DNA from: Roseiarcus sp963813555
GTDB lineage: Bacteria > Pseudomonadota > Alphaproteobacteria > Rhizobiales > Beijerinckiaceae
NCBI GenBank assembly: GCA_963813555.1
Contig: CAWEZX010000006.1
Coordinates: 62,001-126,000 of the forward strand
Length of the DNA: 64,000 bases
Reading direction: 5' to 3'
Shown: piece after piece, positions 44,206-53,684 of the stretch
How the letters are laid out: each line of letters begins with the position of its first letter
Position numbering within the stretch: position 1 is the first letter of the stretch
Translations under genes and position numbers: made by a program
The notes under the pieces: generated by a model
Databases searched by the model: none
What the model saw: the letters and a program-made list of their open reading frames with translations, nothing else
Told to the model about the DNA's origin: nothing

Positions 44206-44221
44206 TAGACTAAATAGTCTA
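44206..44221. promoter_or_regulatory. Perfect palindrome, probable TetR operator
   Basis: tagacta aa tagtcta: seven-base arms with two bases between. It ends five bases before the regulator start and lies in the gap shared with the divergent flavin-protein gene. The location fits autoregulation and control of both genes. Confidence 0.65.
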
Positions 44222-44226
44222 CAACG

Positions 44227-44841
44227 ATGGGACGGGCGCAATTCGATCAAGCCGGCTTCCTGGCTGCCGCCCGCGCACTCATCGCAGAGCGCGGGCCTCA
44301 GGCTGTGACCGTCAATTCTGTCGCTGAGCGGCTGAAGGCGCCCAAGGGTTCGTTCTATTATCGCTTCGCATCGCGCGACGCGCTGCTTGGCGAAGTCTGG
44401 CTCAAGACCGTGCTCGCCTATCAGGAGGGTTTCGTCGCCGCGATCGAGGCGAGCGACGGCCTCCGCGCCGCGCTCCACACGCCGGCCTGGGCCCGCCTGC
44501 ATTTGGACGACGCCCGGCTGCTCATGCTCTATAGCCGCCACGATTTCGTTCACGGCGATTGGCCGGCGCCGCTCAGGCGCGGCGTCGCCAATCAGGCTGA
44601 GCGCTTCGAAGCCTGCTTGCGGATGTTTGCCCGCGGCGCCTTCGGCGGCGCCGGTCGCGCCGAGATGCGCCGCGCGACATTCGTCCTAGCGGAGGTCCCG
44701 GTCGCCGCGGTGAAGCCCCATCTCCAACGCCGCGAGCGGCCGCCGCCGCTGGTCGATGACCTGATCGCCAAGACGTATCGCGCCATTGTCGGCGGCGGGG
44801 CCCGCAGAGGCAATGCCGACGGCGGCGCTTCAACGCGCTAA
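44227..44841 (+). CDS. TetR/AcrR family regulator
   Basis: A 204-residue regulator. The N-terminal helix-turn-helix reads FLAAARALIAERGPQAVTVNSVAERLKAPKGSFYYRFASRD in pieces, the usual TetR pattern. The C-terminal ligand domain is helical and less conserved (VFVLAEVPVAAVKPHL-like). The perfect palindrome directly upstream and the divergent flavin-binding gene suggest local control. The inducer is unknown. Confidence 0.85.
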   Translation: MGRAQFDQAGFLAAARALIAERGPQAVTVNSVAERLKAPKGSFYYRFASRDALLGEVWLKTVLAYQEGFVAAIEASDGLRAALHTPAWARLHLDDARLLMLYSRHDFVHGDWPAPLRRGVANQAERFEACLRMFARGAFGGAGRAEMRRATFVLAEVPVAAVKPHLQRRERPPPLVDDLIAKTYRAIVGGGARRGNADGGASTR

Positions 44842-44884
44842 AAGGTCAGCCTACTCGCGCAAGCGCCGCCGGGAGGCGAAATTC

Positions 44885-46165
44885 ATGTCCAACCAACGAT
44901 GGCACAAGAAACTCGTGGGCAACCGGGAGCTTTCACCGGAAACCTTGATGATGGGATATGGCTACGATCCGTTCCTGTCCGAGCGTTCGCTCAAGCCGCC
45001 GGTCTTTCATACTTCGACTTTCGTCTTCCGCACCGCCCAGGACGGCAAGGAATTCTTCGAACTGGCCTATGGCCTGCGCCAGAAACGGCCGAACGAAGAA
45101 CCGGGCCTCATCTACAGCCGGATCAACAACCCCGATCTCGAAATGCTCGAGGACCGGCTGGCGATCTGGGACGAGGCGGAGGGCAATCTTGCGTTCGCCT
45201 CGGGCATGGCCGCCATTTCGACCAGCCTCTGGGCTTATGCTCGGCCCGGCTCGGTCGTCGTTCATTCGGGCCCGGTCTACGGCGGCACGGATTTTCTCTT
45301 GAAGAGGATCCTGCCGCAATTCGGCGTGACCTCGATCGAGTTTCCGGCGGAGGGCGGGGCCAAGGCGATGGAGGAGGCGGTGAACCGGGCGCGCGCCGCC
45401 GGTCCGGTCGCGGCGCTTTATCTCGAGACGCCGGCCAATCCGACCAACGGCCTGGTCGACATCGGCCGGGCCGGAGAACTCGCCGACGGCCTCAGGGGCG
45501 GGGATGGAAAGCGCCCGGTGATCATCGTCGACAATACGATGCTCGGGCCCTTGTACCAGACGCCCATGGTCCATGGCGCCGATCTGGTTGTGACATCGCT
45601 GACCAAATATGTCGGCGGCCATTCCGATCTGATCGCGGGCGGCTGCTCGGGAACGACTGCGGCGCTCGACCCGATCCGCGGCATGCGCACGATCCTCGGC
45701 ACGATGTGCGATCCCAACACCGGGTGGCTGTTGATGCGCTCGCTCGAAACGTTGAAGCTCAGAATGACCGCCGCCGCGGAGGGCGCGCGCAAGGTGGCGG
45801 AGTTCCTGCGCGGCCATCCTAGGGTCGCCTCGGTCTGGTATTTGGGCTTTCTGCCCGAGGACCATCCTGACCGGCCGATCTTCGAACACCAGTGCAAAGG
45901 CGCGGGCTCGACCTTCAGCTTCGAGGTGAAAGGCGGCGAAGCGGAAGCCTTCGCCGTGCTGGACAGGCTCGAAGTGATCAAGCTCGCCGTCAGTCTGGGC
46001 GGAACCGAGACTTTGGCCTCGCATCCCGCGGCCATGACCCATTCCGACATTCCGCCAGAGGAACAGATGCGCCTGGGGATCACGCCCGCTCTGATCCGCC
46101 TGTCGGTCGGCATCGAAAATCCGGACGATCTCATCGCCGATCTCGACCAGGCGTTAAGGGGCTGA
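44885..46165 (+). CDS. Cystathionine gamma-synthase family PLP enzyme
   Basis: A 426-residue Cys/Met-metabolism PLP enzyme. The PLP lysine is in SLTKYVGGHSDLIAG. Cofactor contacts include YSRINNPDLEMLEDRLA, FASGMAAIST, SGPVYGGTDFL, LETPANPTNGLVDI and VDNTMLGP. The C-terminus has VSLGGTETLASHPAAMTHS. Members act in transsulfuration or methionine gamma-lyase reactions, and its exact reaction is open. The start at 44885 (MSNQRWHKKL) follows GGGAGG. It lies 43 bases after the TetR stop, so it may be co-transcribed. Confidence 0.87.
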   Translation: MSNQRWHKKLVGNRELSPETLMMGYGYDPFLSERSLKPPVFHTSTFVFRTAQDGKEFFELAYGLRQKRPNEEPGLIYSRINNPDLEMLEDRLAIWDEAEGNLAFASGMAAISTSLWAYARPGSVVVHSGPVYGGTDFLLKRILPQFGVTSIEFPAEGGAKAMEEAVNRARAAGPVAALYLETPANPTNGLVDIGRAGELADGLRGGDGKRPVIIVDNTMLGPLYQTPMVHGADLVVTSLTKYVGGHSDLIAGGCSGTTAALDPIRGMRTILGTMCDPNTGWLLMRSLETLKLRMTAAAEGARKVAEFLRGHPRVASVWYLGFLPEDHPDRPIFEHQCKGAGSTFSFEVKGGEAEAFAVLDRLEVIKLAVSLGGTETLASHPAAMTHSDIPPEEQMRLGITPALIRLSVGIENPDDLIADLDQALRG

Positions 46166-46232
46166 CGATCCCGGCGCGCCGCTCCTGACGGACGAATTTG
46201 AACCCGCCGAGACTGCGTCGCTCAGCGGCTTC

Positions 46233-47906
46233 TCACGCCAGGCTCGGCAGGTCGAGGCCCTTCTCGCGCGCGCATTGAACCGCCGCGTCATAACCCGCGT
46301 CGGCGTGGCGCATGACCCCGCTGGCCGGGTCGTTCCACAACACCCGCTCGATGCGCCGCGCCGCTTCCGGCGTGCCGTCGCAGACGACGACCATGCCGGC
46401 GTGCTGCGAGAAGCCCATGCCGACGCCGCCGCCATGATGGATCGAGACCCATGTCGCCCCCGAAGCGCAATTGAGCAGCGCGTTGAGGAGCGGCCAGTCG
46501 GAAATCGCGTCGGAGCCGTCAGCCATCGATTCCGTTTCGCGGTTTGGCGAGGCGACCGAGCCGGAATCGAGATGGTCGCGACCGATGACGATCGGCGCCT
46601 TGAGTTCGCCCGACGCGACCATTTCATTGAAGGCGAGGCCGAGCCGATGCCGGTCGTCGAGACCCACCCAGCAGATGCGCGCCGGCAGACCCTGGAACTT
46701 GATCCGCGAACGCGCCATGTCGAGCCAATTGTGCAGATGCGGATTGTCCGGCATGAGCTCTTTGACCTTGGCGTCGCTTCTAAAAATGTCTTCGGGATCG
46801 CCCGATAGGGCCGCCCAGCGGAATGGCCCGACGCCGCGGCAGAACAGCGGCCGGATATAGGCTGGCACGAAGCCCGGGAAGTCGAAGGCGTCCATGACGC
46901 CCTCCTCCAGCGCCATCTGGCGGATGTTGTTGCCATAGTCGACGGTCGGCACGCCGGCGTGAGCGTAAGCGAGCATCGCCCGCACATGCTCGCCCATCGA
47001 CGCCTTGGCCGCGCGCTCGACTCCCTTGGGATCGCTCGAGCGCCGGTCCTCCCACTCCTGCAGGCTCCATCCCTTGGGCAGATAGCCGTTGACGGGATCG
47101 TGCGCCGAGGTCTGGTCGGTGACGATGTCGGGCCTGACGCCCCGGCGCAAAAGTTCGGGCAGGGCCTCGCCCGCGTTGCCGAGGAGCGCGACCGAGACGG
47201 CTTTGCGCTCCTTCGTCGACCTTTCGATGATGGCGAGCGCGTCGTCGAGATTCTTGGCCTGGATGTCGACATAACCGGTGCGCAGTCGAAATTCGATACT
47301 GGATGGGCGGCACTCAACGGCGAGCAAGGAAGCGCCGGCCATCGACGCCGCGAGCGGCTGTGCGCCGCCCATGCCGCCGAGGCCTGCGGTAAGAATCGAT
47401 CTTCCCCGAAGATCGCCGCCATAGTGCCGGCGCCCCATCTCGACGAAGGTCTCGTAGGTGCCCTGCACGATGCCCTGCGACCCGATATAGATCCACGAGC
47501 CCGCGGTCATCTGCCCGTACATCATCAGGCCCTTGCGATCGAGTTCGTTGAAGCAGTCCCAGGTCGCCCAGTGCGGCACCAGATTGGAGTTGGCGATCAG
47601 GACGCGGGGCGCGTCCGTATGGGTTCGGAACACGCCGACGGGCTTGCCGGACTGGACGAGCAGCGTCTGATCACTTTCGAGGCGGCGCAAAGTCGCGACA
47701 ATGCGGTCGAACGCCGGCCAGTCGCGCGCGGCTCGCCCGATGCCGCCGTAGACGACGAGTTCGCCCGGCCGTTCGGCGACGTCGGGATCGAGATTATTCA
47801 TGAGCATCCTGAGCGGCGCTTCGGTCAGCCAGCTCTTGGCGCTGATCTCGGTTCCGCGGGGGCTGCGGACGACGCGCATATTGTCGATGCGGGCTGGCGC
47901 GGTCAT
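46233..47906 (-). CDS. hutU: Urocanate hydratase
   Basis: A 557-residue urocanase of normal length. NAD+-binding and family motifs are clear: VYGGIGRAARDW, SGKPVGVFRTH, VLIANSNLVPHWATWD, LTAGLGGMGGAQPLA, the Cys-containing FPGFVPAYIRPLFCRGVGPFRW, SDAKVKELMPDN and ISDWPLLNALLNCASGATWVSIHHGGGVGMG. The enzyme turns urocanate into imidazolonepropionate in the second step of histidine degradation. Last gene of the minus-strand hut run hutI-hutH-hutG-hutU. Confidence 0.96.
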   Translation of the reverse strand: MTAPARIDNMRVVRSPRGTEISAKSWLTEAPLRMLMNNLDPDVAERPGELVVYGGIGRAARDWPAFDRIVATLRRLESDQTLLVQSGKPVGVFRTHTDAPRVLIANSNLVPHWATWDCFNELDRKGLMMYGQMTAGSWIYIGSQGIVQGTYETFVEMGRRHYGGDLRGRSILTAGLGGMGGAQPLAASMAGASLLAVECRPSSIEFRLRTGYVDIQAKNLDDALAIIERSTKERKAVSVALLGNAGEALPELLRRGVRPDIVTDQTSAHDPVNGYLPKGWSLQEWEDRRSSDPKGVERAAKASMGEHVRAMLAYAHAGVPTVDYGNNIRQMALEEGVMDAFDFPGFVPAYIRPLFCRGVGPFRWAALSGDPEDIFRSDAKVKELMPDNPHLHNWLDMARSRIKFQGLPARICWVGLDDRHRLGLAFNEMVASGELKAPIVIGRDHLDSGSVASPNRETESMADGSDAISDWPLLNALLNCASGATWVSIHHGGGVGMGFSQHAGMVVVCDGTPEAARRIERVLWNDPASGVMRHADAGYDAAVQCAREKGLDLPSLA

Positions 47907-47924
47907 GGGCTTCGCCTCTCCTGG

Positions 47925-48755
47925 CTACGCTTTGTTGCTGGCGACCCTGGCGAGGATCGTCTCGAGAACGCGTTTGAGCGTCGCGCGTGTCACGGTCGCG
48001 CGCTCTTCGTCGATCGGCGCCGGCCAGTTCTCGGGCGCCGGGTGCTCAGGCTCCCGCATGTAGGTCCGGCAGGCGAGTTCGAGTTGGAAGGCCTCGACGC
48101 CTTCGCTTGGGCGCCCGAAGGCGCGCGTGATCCAGCCGCCCTTGAAGCGCCCGTCGACGACCATGCTTTGACCCGACGCCTTGAGAACGTCGCTGACCGT
48201 CTTGCGCAGTCCGGGGCTGCAGCTGGCGCCGGAATTCGTGCCGAGATTGAACACCGGCAACTCGCCGTCGAACAGACGCGGAATGACCGAGCGAATGGAG
48301 TGGGCGTCGAACAGCGCCACGCGCTCATGCTTCTGGCGCAGGCGCGCGATCTCGCCAGCGAGCGCGGCATGATAGGGATCGAAGTAAAGGCGCCGCCGCT
48401 CGGCGATTTCGGCGGCGTCCGGCGCCCGGCCGGCGGAATAGAGCGGCTCGCCGTCGAAGGTCGTGGTCGGGCAGAGTTCGGTCGTCGCCTGACCGGGATA
48501 AAGCGAAGCGCCGCTCGGATCGCGATTGACGTCGATGATCGAGCGCGAGAGTCGGGTGCGCAGCACAGTCGCGCCAAGCGTCGTGACAAAATTGTAGAGC
48601 GCGTCCAGGCGCCAGTCGGCGTCCTTGCGGGCGAGCCAGGGATCGACGAAGGCCGGTTCGAACCCGAGGAGATCTATTCCCGCATGGGGAATGCTGACCA
48701 CGAGCGGCGCGTCGCGGCGCTCGACGATGAGCCAGTCGGGACGCTCGGTGGTCAT
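47925..48755 (-). CDS. hutG: N-formylglutamate deformylase
   Basis: A 276-residue zinc amidohydrolase. Motifs: PLVVSIPHAGIDL, DVNRDPSGASLYPGQATTELCP in pieces, LFDAHSIRSVIPRLFDGELPVFNLGTNSG in pieces, and GGWITRAFGRPSEGVEAFQLELACRTYM in pieces. It cleaves N-formylglutamate to formate and glutamate, the last step of the HutF route. It overlaps the end of hutH by four bases and precedes hutU by 18 bases. Confidence 0.93.
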   Translation of the reverse strand: MTTERPDWLIVERRDAPLVVSIPHAGIDLLGFEPAFVDPWLARKDADWRLDALYNFVTTLGATVLRTRLSRSIIDVNRDPSGASLYPGQATTELCPTTTFDGEPLYSAGRAPDAAEIAERRRLYFDPYHAALAGEIARLRQKHERVALFDAHSIRSVIPRLFDGELPVFNLGTNSGASCSPGLRKTVSDVLKASGQSMVVDGRFKGGWITRAFGRPSEGVEAFQLELACRTYMREPEHPAPENWPAPIDEERATVTRATLKRVLETILARVASNKA

Positions 48756-50293
48756 CCCGCGGGCCTCTCAAGCCGGGGCAGCGCCGCGGCGTCGACTGCG
48801 TCGACGACGGCGCCGTTGCTGACAAGGCTGGTCGCCGCGGCAATGTCCGGATGAAAGTAGCGGTCGTTCTCCAGGCGCGGAACCTTCGCGCGCAGCAGCG
48901 TCCGCAGAGCTTCGAGCGGCGCGCTCGACGCAAGGGGGCTATGAAAGTCGCACGCCTGCGCGGCGGCGAGCAGTTCAATGCCGATGATCGACATTGCGTT
49001 GTCGGCCATCGACGCCAGCCGCCTCGCGCCGTGCGCCGCCATCGAGACGTGATCCTCCTGGTTGGCTGAGGTCGGGATCGAATCGACGCTGGCCGGATGG
49101 GCGAGGCTCTTGTTCTCGGCGACCAGCGCCGCCGCGGTCACCTGCGCAATCATGAACCCGGAATTGAGCCCGGGTTTCGGGGTCAGAAACGCCGGCAGGC
49201 CGGATAAAGCCGGATCGACCAGGAGCGCGATCCTGCGCTCGGCGAGGGAGCCGATTTCGCAAATCGCGAGCGCAATCATGTCGGCGGCGAAGGCGACCGG
49301 CTCGGCGTGAAAGTTGCCGCCCGATAGCGCTTCGTCCGTTTCCGCAAAGATCAGCGGGTTGTCAGAGACCCCGTTGGCCTCCATGGCGACGGTACCGGCA
49401 GCCTGGCGCAGGAGATCGAGGCAGGCGCCCATCACCTGCGGCTGGCAGCGCAGGCAATAGGGATCTTGGACTCGTTCGTCGCCGGTGAGATGCGAAGCGC
49501 GAATGGCGCTTCCCGTGAGCAGCGCGCGCAAAGCGGCGGCGACTTCGATCTGGCCCGCATGGCGCCTCAGCGCGTGGATGCGCGCATCGAACGGCGTATC
49601 CGATCCGCGCGCGCCGTCGGTCGATAACGCGCCGGTCGCCAAAGCGGAGCCGAACAAAGTTTCGGCCTTGAACAGGCCGATGAGCGCATTGGCGGTCGAG
49701 AATTGCGTGCCATTGAGCAGCGCAAGCCCTTCCTTCGGCTGGGGCACGATGGGCTCAAGGCCGACTTCGGCGAGCGCCGCGGCGGCGGGCGCGACGCGAT
49801 CGCCCACTCGAGCCTCGCCAACGCCGATCATTGCCGCCGCCATATGGGCGAGCGGCGCCAGATCGCCCGACGCGCCTACCGATCCTTGCGATGGGACCAC
49901 CGGCGTGACGCCGCGGACAAGCATGGCCTCGATGAGCGCGAGCGTCTTCGGTTGAACGCCGGAGGCGCCCTGCGCGAGACTCCCGAGCTTCAGCGCCATC
50001 ATCAGACGCGTCGTCGCAACGGAGGCCGTTTCGCCGACCCCCGCCGCGTGCGAGAGCACGATGTTGCGCTGAAGCTCGGCGAGGTCGGCGGGCTTGATGC
50101 GCACGCCCGCCAATTTGCCGAAGCCGGTGTTGATTCCGTAGACCGGTTCGCCGCGCGCCAAAATCCGCTCGACTGCCGCGGCGCTCGCGGCCACGCCGGC
50201 ATGACTGGAGGGATCGATTGCGACCGGCGCGCCGCTCCAAATCGCCCGCCAGTCGGCAAGCGACGCCTCGCCGGGGCGGATAACGACGGTCAT
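48752..50293 (-). CDS. hutH: Histidine ammonia-lyase
   Basis: A 513-residue lyase with the self-formed MIO cofactor site GSVGASGDLAPLAH (Ala141-Ser142-Gly143). Other parts: YGINTGFGKLAG, LLNGTQFSTANALIG, QDPYCLRCQPQVMGA, the active-site SDNPLIF and FHSPLASSAPLE at the end. It removes ammonia from histidine to give urocanate, the first step. The ATG at 50293 overlaps the hutI end, and its own end overlaps hutG, as expected for a tightly packed operon. Confidence 0.96.
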   Translation of the reverse strand: MTVVIRPGEASLADWRAIWSGAPVAIDPSSHAGVAASAAAVERILARGEPVYGINTGFGKLAGVRIKPADLAELQRNIVLSHAAGVGETASVATTRLMMALKLGSLAQGASGVQPKTLALIEAMLVRGVTPVVPSQGSVGASGDLAPLAHMAAAMIGVGEARVGDRVAPAAAALAEVGLEPIVPQPKEGLALLNGTQFSTANALIGLFKAETLFGSALATGALSTDGARGSDTPFDARIHALRRHAGQIEVAAALRALLTGSAIRASHLTGDERVQDPYCLRCQPQVMGACLDLLRQAAGTVAMEANGVSDNPLIFAETDEALSGGNFHAEPVAFAADMIALAICEIGSLAERRIALLVDPALSGLPAFLTPKPGLNSGFMIAQVTAAALVAENKSLAHPASVDSIPTSANQEDHVSMAAHGARRLASMADNAMSIIGIELLAAAQACDFHSPLASSAPLEALRTLLRAKVPRLENDRYFHPDIAAATSLVSNGAVVDAVDAAALPRLERPAG

Positions 50294-51522
50294 CGTCCCC
50301 TCCAGACACGCGCATGCAGCGGGTTGAGGCCGAGCCGATAGACAAGCTCGTCCAGGCGCTCGATGTCCCATATCGCGAGATCGGCCCACTTGCCGGCTTC
50401 GAGGGTCCCTGTCTCGCCCAAGAGGCCAAGCGCGCGCGCCGCGTTGCGGGTGGCGCCAGCGACGCATTCTTCGACCGTGAGCCTGAACAACGTCGCCGCC
50501 ATATTGAGCGCGAGGAGGAGCGAGGTCATGGGCGACGTGCCCGGATTAGAGTCGGTGGCGACTGCCATCGGCAGGCGATACTTGCGCATGAGGTCGATCG
50601 GAGGCGCCTGCCTTTCCCGCAGCATATAGTATGCGCCGGGCAGCAGCACCGCGACGACGCCGGCGCTCGCCATCGCGGCAAGGCCGTTTTCGTTCGCATA
50701 TTCGAGATGATCGGCCGACAGCGCGCCAAACTTGGCGGCGAGCGAGGCGCCGCGCGAATTCGACAGTTGATCGGCGTGCAGCTTGACCGGAAGTCCGGCG
50801 CGTCGCGCGGCGACGAACACGCGAGCGATCTCGTCGCGCGTGAAGGCAATTCGTTCGCAAAACCCGTCGACGGCGTCGATCAGGCCTTCGCCCGCCAGAG
50901 CCGGTATCATTGTATCGGCGACATAGGCGACATAGGCGTCGCGATTGTCGGCAAATTCCGGCGGGAGAGCGTGCGCGCCCAGGAACGTCGCGCGAGTCGC
51001 GATATGACGTCGTTCGGCGAGCTGGCGTGCGACGCGAAGCGATTTACGCTCGGCGGCAAGATCGAGTCCGTAGCCGGATTTGACTTCGACCGTGCCTACG
51101 CCCTCGGCGATAAGAGCGTCCAATCGCCGCAGTGCGGATCGCACGAGTTCGTCTTCGCTTGCGGCGCGGGTCGCGCGGACGCTGGAAAGAATTCCGCCGC
51201 CCTCGCGGGCAATCTCTTCATACGTTGCGCCCGCGAGCCTCAGCTCAAATTCGTGCGCCCGGTCGCCCCCGTAGACGAGGTGGGTATGACAATCGATCAG
51301 GGCGGGCGTTATCCAGCGGCCTTCGCAATCGACGACGCGCGCGCCGATGCGTTTTGCGGTGGGAAGCTCCTCCTGCGGGCCGGCGAAAGCAATTCGTCCG
51401 TCGCGCGCGGCGATGGCGCCGGCTTCGACAATCCCCAGTCCGGGACGCCCTTTGGCAAGGGTCGCAAGACGGGCGTTGAGCCAAACCGTGCCGAAACGGT
51501 TGGTATCGTTTGTTTGAACCAT
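50290..51522 (-). CDS. hutI: Imidazolonepropionase
   Basis: A 410-residue amidohydrolase: ITPALIDCHTHLVYGG (metal HxH), RATRAASEDELVRSALRRLD, VEVKSGYGLDL, ATFLGAHALPPEF, KLHADQLSNSRGASLAAKFGA in pieces, VLLPGAYYMLRE and ATDSNPGTSPM with the catalytic aspartate. It opens imidazolonepropionate to formiminoglutamate. The frame is open upstream to 51648, but MVQTNDTNRFGTVWLNA at 51522 is the family start. About 100 bases separate it from divergent hutF. Confidence 0.95.
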   Translation of the reverse strand: MVQTNDTNRFGTVWLNARLATLAKGRPGLGIVEAGAIAARDGRIAFAGPQEELPTAKRIGARVVDCEGRWITPALIDCHTHLVYGGDRAHEFELRLAGATYEEIAREGGGILSSVRATRAASEDELVRSALRRLDALIAEGVGTVEVKSGYGLDLAAERKSLRVARQLAERRHIATRATFLGAHALPPEFADNRDAYVAYVADTMIPALAGEGLIDAVDGFCERIAFTRDEIARVFVAARRAGLPVKLHADQLSNSRGASLAAKFGALSADHLEYANENGLAAMASAGVVAVLLPGAYYMLRERQAPPIDLMRKYRLPMAVATDSNPGTSPMTSLLLALNMAATLFRLTVEECVAGATRNAARALGLLGETGTLEAGKWADLAIWDIERLDELVYRLGLNPLHARVWRGR

Positions 51523-51626
51523 GGCGCTCAACGGCTTCCCGCCGCAGACCGTTTCATGCTTAGACCTTATCGTTGGAAAGGCAAGCGGCGGCCGGCGAGA
51601 CCGATCGCGACAAGCGGAGGTGACCG

Positions 51627-52994
51627 GTGCCCGTCCTTCACGCTGCAAGAGCGCTGACCCCCGAAGGTTGGAAGTCCGACGTGCGGCTGACGATCGAGGG
51701 CGGCGCGATCGCCGCAGTCGAGATCGGCGCCGCAGCGCAGGAGGAGGACGAGCGTCACGCGATCATGGCGCCAGCGGCGGCGAATTTGCACAGCCACGCG
51801 TTTCAACGCGCCATGGCCGGCCTCGCCGAAGTCAGCGGCGAAGGCGACGATACGTTTTGGACTTGGCGCGAGACCATGTATCAATTCGCGCTGATGATGT
51901 CGCCGGACGACGTTGAAGCGGTCGCAGCGCAGCTCTATGTCGAGATGCTGGAGGCCGGGTTCGCCGCCGTCGCCGAGTTCCACTACCTCCACCACACACC
52001 AGATGGTTCGACTTATGCGCAGCCGGCGGAAATGGCCGGTCGCATCCTCGCCGCGGCCCGACGCGTCGGCATCGGGATGACGCTGCTGCCGGTGTTCTAC
52101 GCCCAATCGACCTTCGGCGGCGCGCCGCCGAGGCCGGAGCAGAGGCGGTTCATCAACGATCTCCCATCATTCGCGCGTCTCGTCGACGATTGCCGCCAAC
52201 TGATCAAGCCGGAGGAGGGAGAGGCGATCGGAATTGCGCCCCATAGCCTTCGCGCTGTCGCTCCAGACGAACTGTCCGAACTCGTCTCCCTCGCGGGCGA
52301 CGGTCCCATCCACATCCACGCCGCCGAACAGATCAAGGAAGTCGAGGACTGTATCGCTTCGTTGGGAGCTGGTCCCGTGCGCTGGCTGTTCGACCATGCG
52401 GGCGTCGACGCAAGGTGGTGCCTCGTCCATGCGACCCACATGGACCAAGGAGAGACGCGGGATCTCGCGCGCTCCGGCGCGGTCGCCGGACTTTGTCCGG
52501 TGACGGAAGCCAATCTTGGCGATGGGATCTTCAATGGGGCGGATTACATCCGCGACGGCGGGCGTTACGGCGTCGGCACGGATTCCAATGTCTCGATCGG
52601 CGTCGCCGCGGAATTGCGCCAGCTCGAATATGCGCAGAGGTTGCGAGAGCGGGCGCGGAATGTCTGCGCTCCGTCGGGCGCGTCATGTGGGCGGACGATG
52701 CTCGAGGCGATCTGGCTCGGCGGCGCCCAGGCCTTGAGGCGAAACTCCGGCAAACTGGCGCCCGGCGCGTTGGCCGACATTCTGACCTTTCGCGCCGACC
52801 ATCCGACGCTCGCCGGCAAAGTTGACGATCAGATCCTCGACGCGTGGATTTTTTCGGTCGGCAATCCGCTCGTCGATTGTGTCTGGAGCGGCGGCCTGAA
52901 AGTCGTCGCCGGCGGCCGCCACGTATTCAAGGATCAGATCGCTGCGCAATTCGCAAAGACGATGCGCGAACTGATCGAAATGCCAGCGCCTTGA
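51627..52994 (+). CDS. hutF: Formimidoylglutamate deiminase
   Basis: A 455-residue amidohydrolase beginning at GTG 51627 after GGAGG. Motifs: APAAANLHSHAFQRAMAGLAEV in pieces (metal HxH), FWTWRETMYQFA, EFHYLHHTPDG, HIHAAEQIKEVEDC, WCLVHATHMDQ, GLCPVTEANLGDG and YGVGTDSNVSIGVAAELRQLEYAQRL in pieces. It turns formiminoglutamate into N-formylglutamate plus ammonia. With HutG this gives the five-step histidine route. Divergent from hutI. No HutC repressor gene is nearby. Confidence 0.93.
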   Translation: MPVLHAARALTPEGWKSDVRLTIEGGAIAAVEIGAAAQEEDERHAIMAPAAANLHSHAFQRAMAGLAEVSGEGDDTFWTWRETMYQFALMMSPDDVEAVAAQLYVEMLEAGFAAVAEFHYLHHTPDGSTYAQPAEMAGRILAAARRVGIGMTLLPVFYAQSTFGGAPPRPEQRRFINDLPSFARLVDDCRQLIKPEEGEAIGIAPHSLRAVAPDELSELVSLAGDGPIHIHAAEQIKEVEDCIASLGAGPVRWLFDHAGVDARWCLVHATHMDQGETRDLARSGAVAGLCPVTEANLGDGIFNGADYIRDGGRYGVGTDSNVSIGVAAELRQLEYAQRLRERARNVCAPSGASCGRTMLEAIWLGGAQALRRNSGKLAPGALADILTFRADHPTLAGKVDDQILDAWIFSVGNPLVDCVWSGGLKVVAGGRHVFKDQIAAQFAKTMRELIEMPAP

Positions 52995-53009
52995 GGCTTG
53001 CGTGGGGGC

Positions 53010-53684
53010 TCATCGACGTCCGCCGAGCTCATCGATGTGGACCAGGAGGTCGGCCGGGTCCTCGTATACGCGGAAGGCAGTGGCTTGCTGCAGCTCGCTT
53101 GCGCCATAGCCGCCGCACAAGAGCCCGACGCCGAGCGCGCGGCAGCGCGCCGCCGCGAGCATGTCCCAGATGCTGTCCCCGACCACGACGGCGGTCTCGA
53201 TCGGCGCGTTCAAGCGGGCCGCCGCGGCCAGGAACAGGTCGGGATCGGGCTTTGCGTATTTAACCTGATCGCGCGTCACCACCGGGGTTCGATCGGGATC
53301 GACGCCGAGCGCCGCGAGATTGACCGCCGCCGTCTCCATTCGGCCGCTGGTGGCGATCGCCCATGGAAGGCCGGCGTTGGTGAGCCAGCCCAACAATTCG
53401 CGAGCGCCGGGCAGGGGGCGAATGTGGTCCGACATCCGGCGATAGGCCTGCGCGTGGAGTCGGCGCAGGCGCTCGAGGCGATCGTCGCTGAGGTCGACCC
53501 CGGTTTCGCGTTTGAGCTGGTTGGTGAACAGACCGCCGCTCATTCCGATCTTGCGATGGATGCGCCAGACGGAGAGATGCACGCCTTCGGCGTCGAGAGC
53601 CTCCTTCCAGGCCAGCACGTGCTGGTAGACGCTATCCACCAGCGTCCCATCGAGATCGAACAGAAACACGGGCTCGATGCGCAT
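53010..53684 (-). CDS. HAD family hydrolase
   Basis: A 224-residue HAD phosphatase. Motif I FLFDLDGTLVDS (nucleophile Asp10, Asp12), motif II IATSGR, motif III lysine in YAKPDPDLF and motif IV VVVGDSIWDMLAA. The cap is helical, as in subfamily IA. It probably hydrolyses a sugar or small phosphate, but no substrate is indicated. MRIEPVFLF at 53684 follows GAGGAG. It is convergent with hutF, 15 bases apart. Confidence 0.85.
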   Translation of the reverse strand: MRIEPVFLFDLDGTLVDSVYQHVLAWKEALDAEGVHLSVWRIHRKIGMSGGLFTNQLKRETGVDLSDDRLERLRRLHAQAYRRMSDHIRPLPGARELLGWLTNAGLPWAIATSGRMETAAVNLAALGVDPDRTPVVTRDQVKYAKPDPDLFLAAAARLNAPIETAVVVGDSIWDMLAAARCRALGVGLLCGGYGASELQQATAFRVYEDPADLLVHIDELGGRR

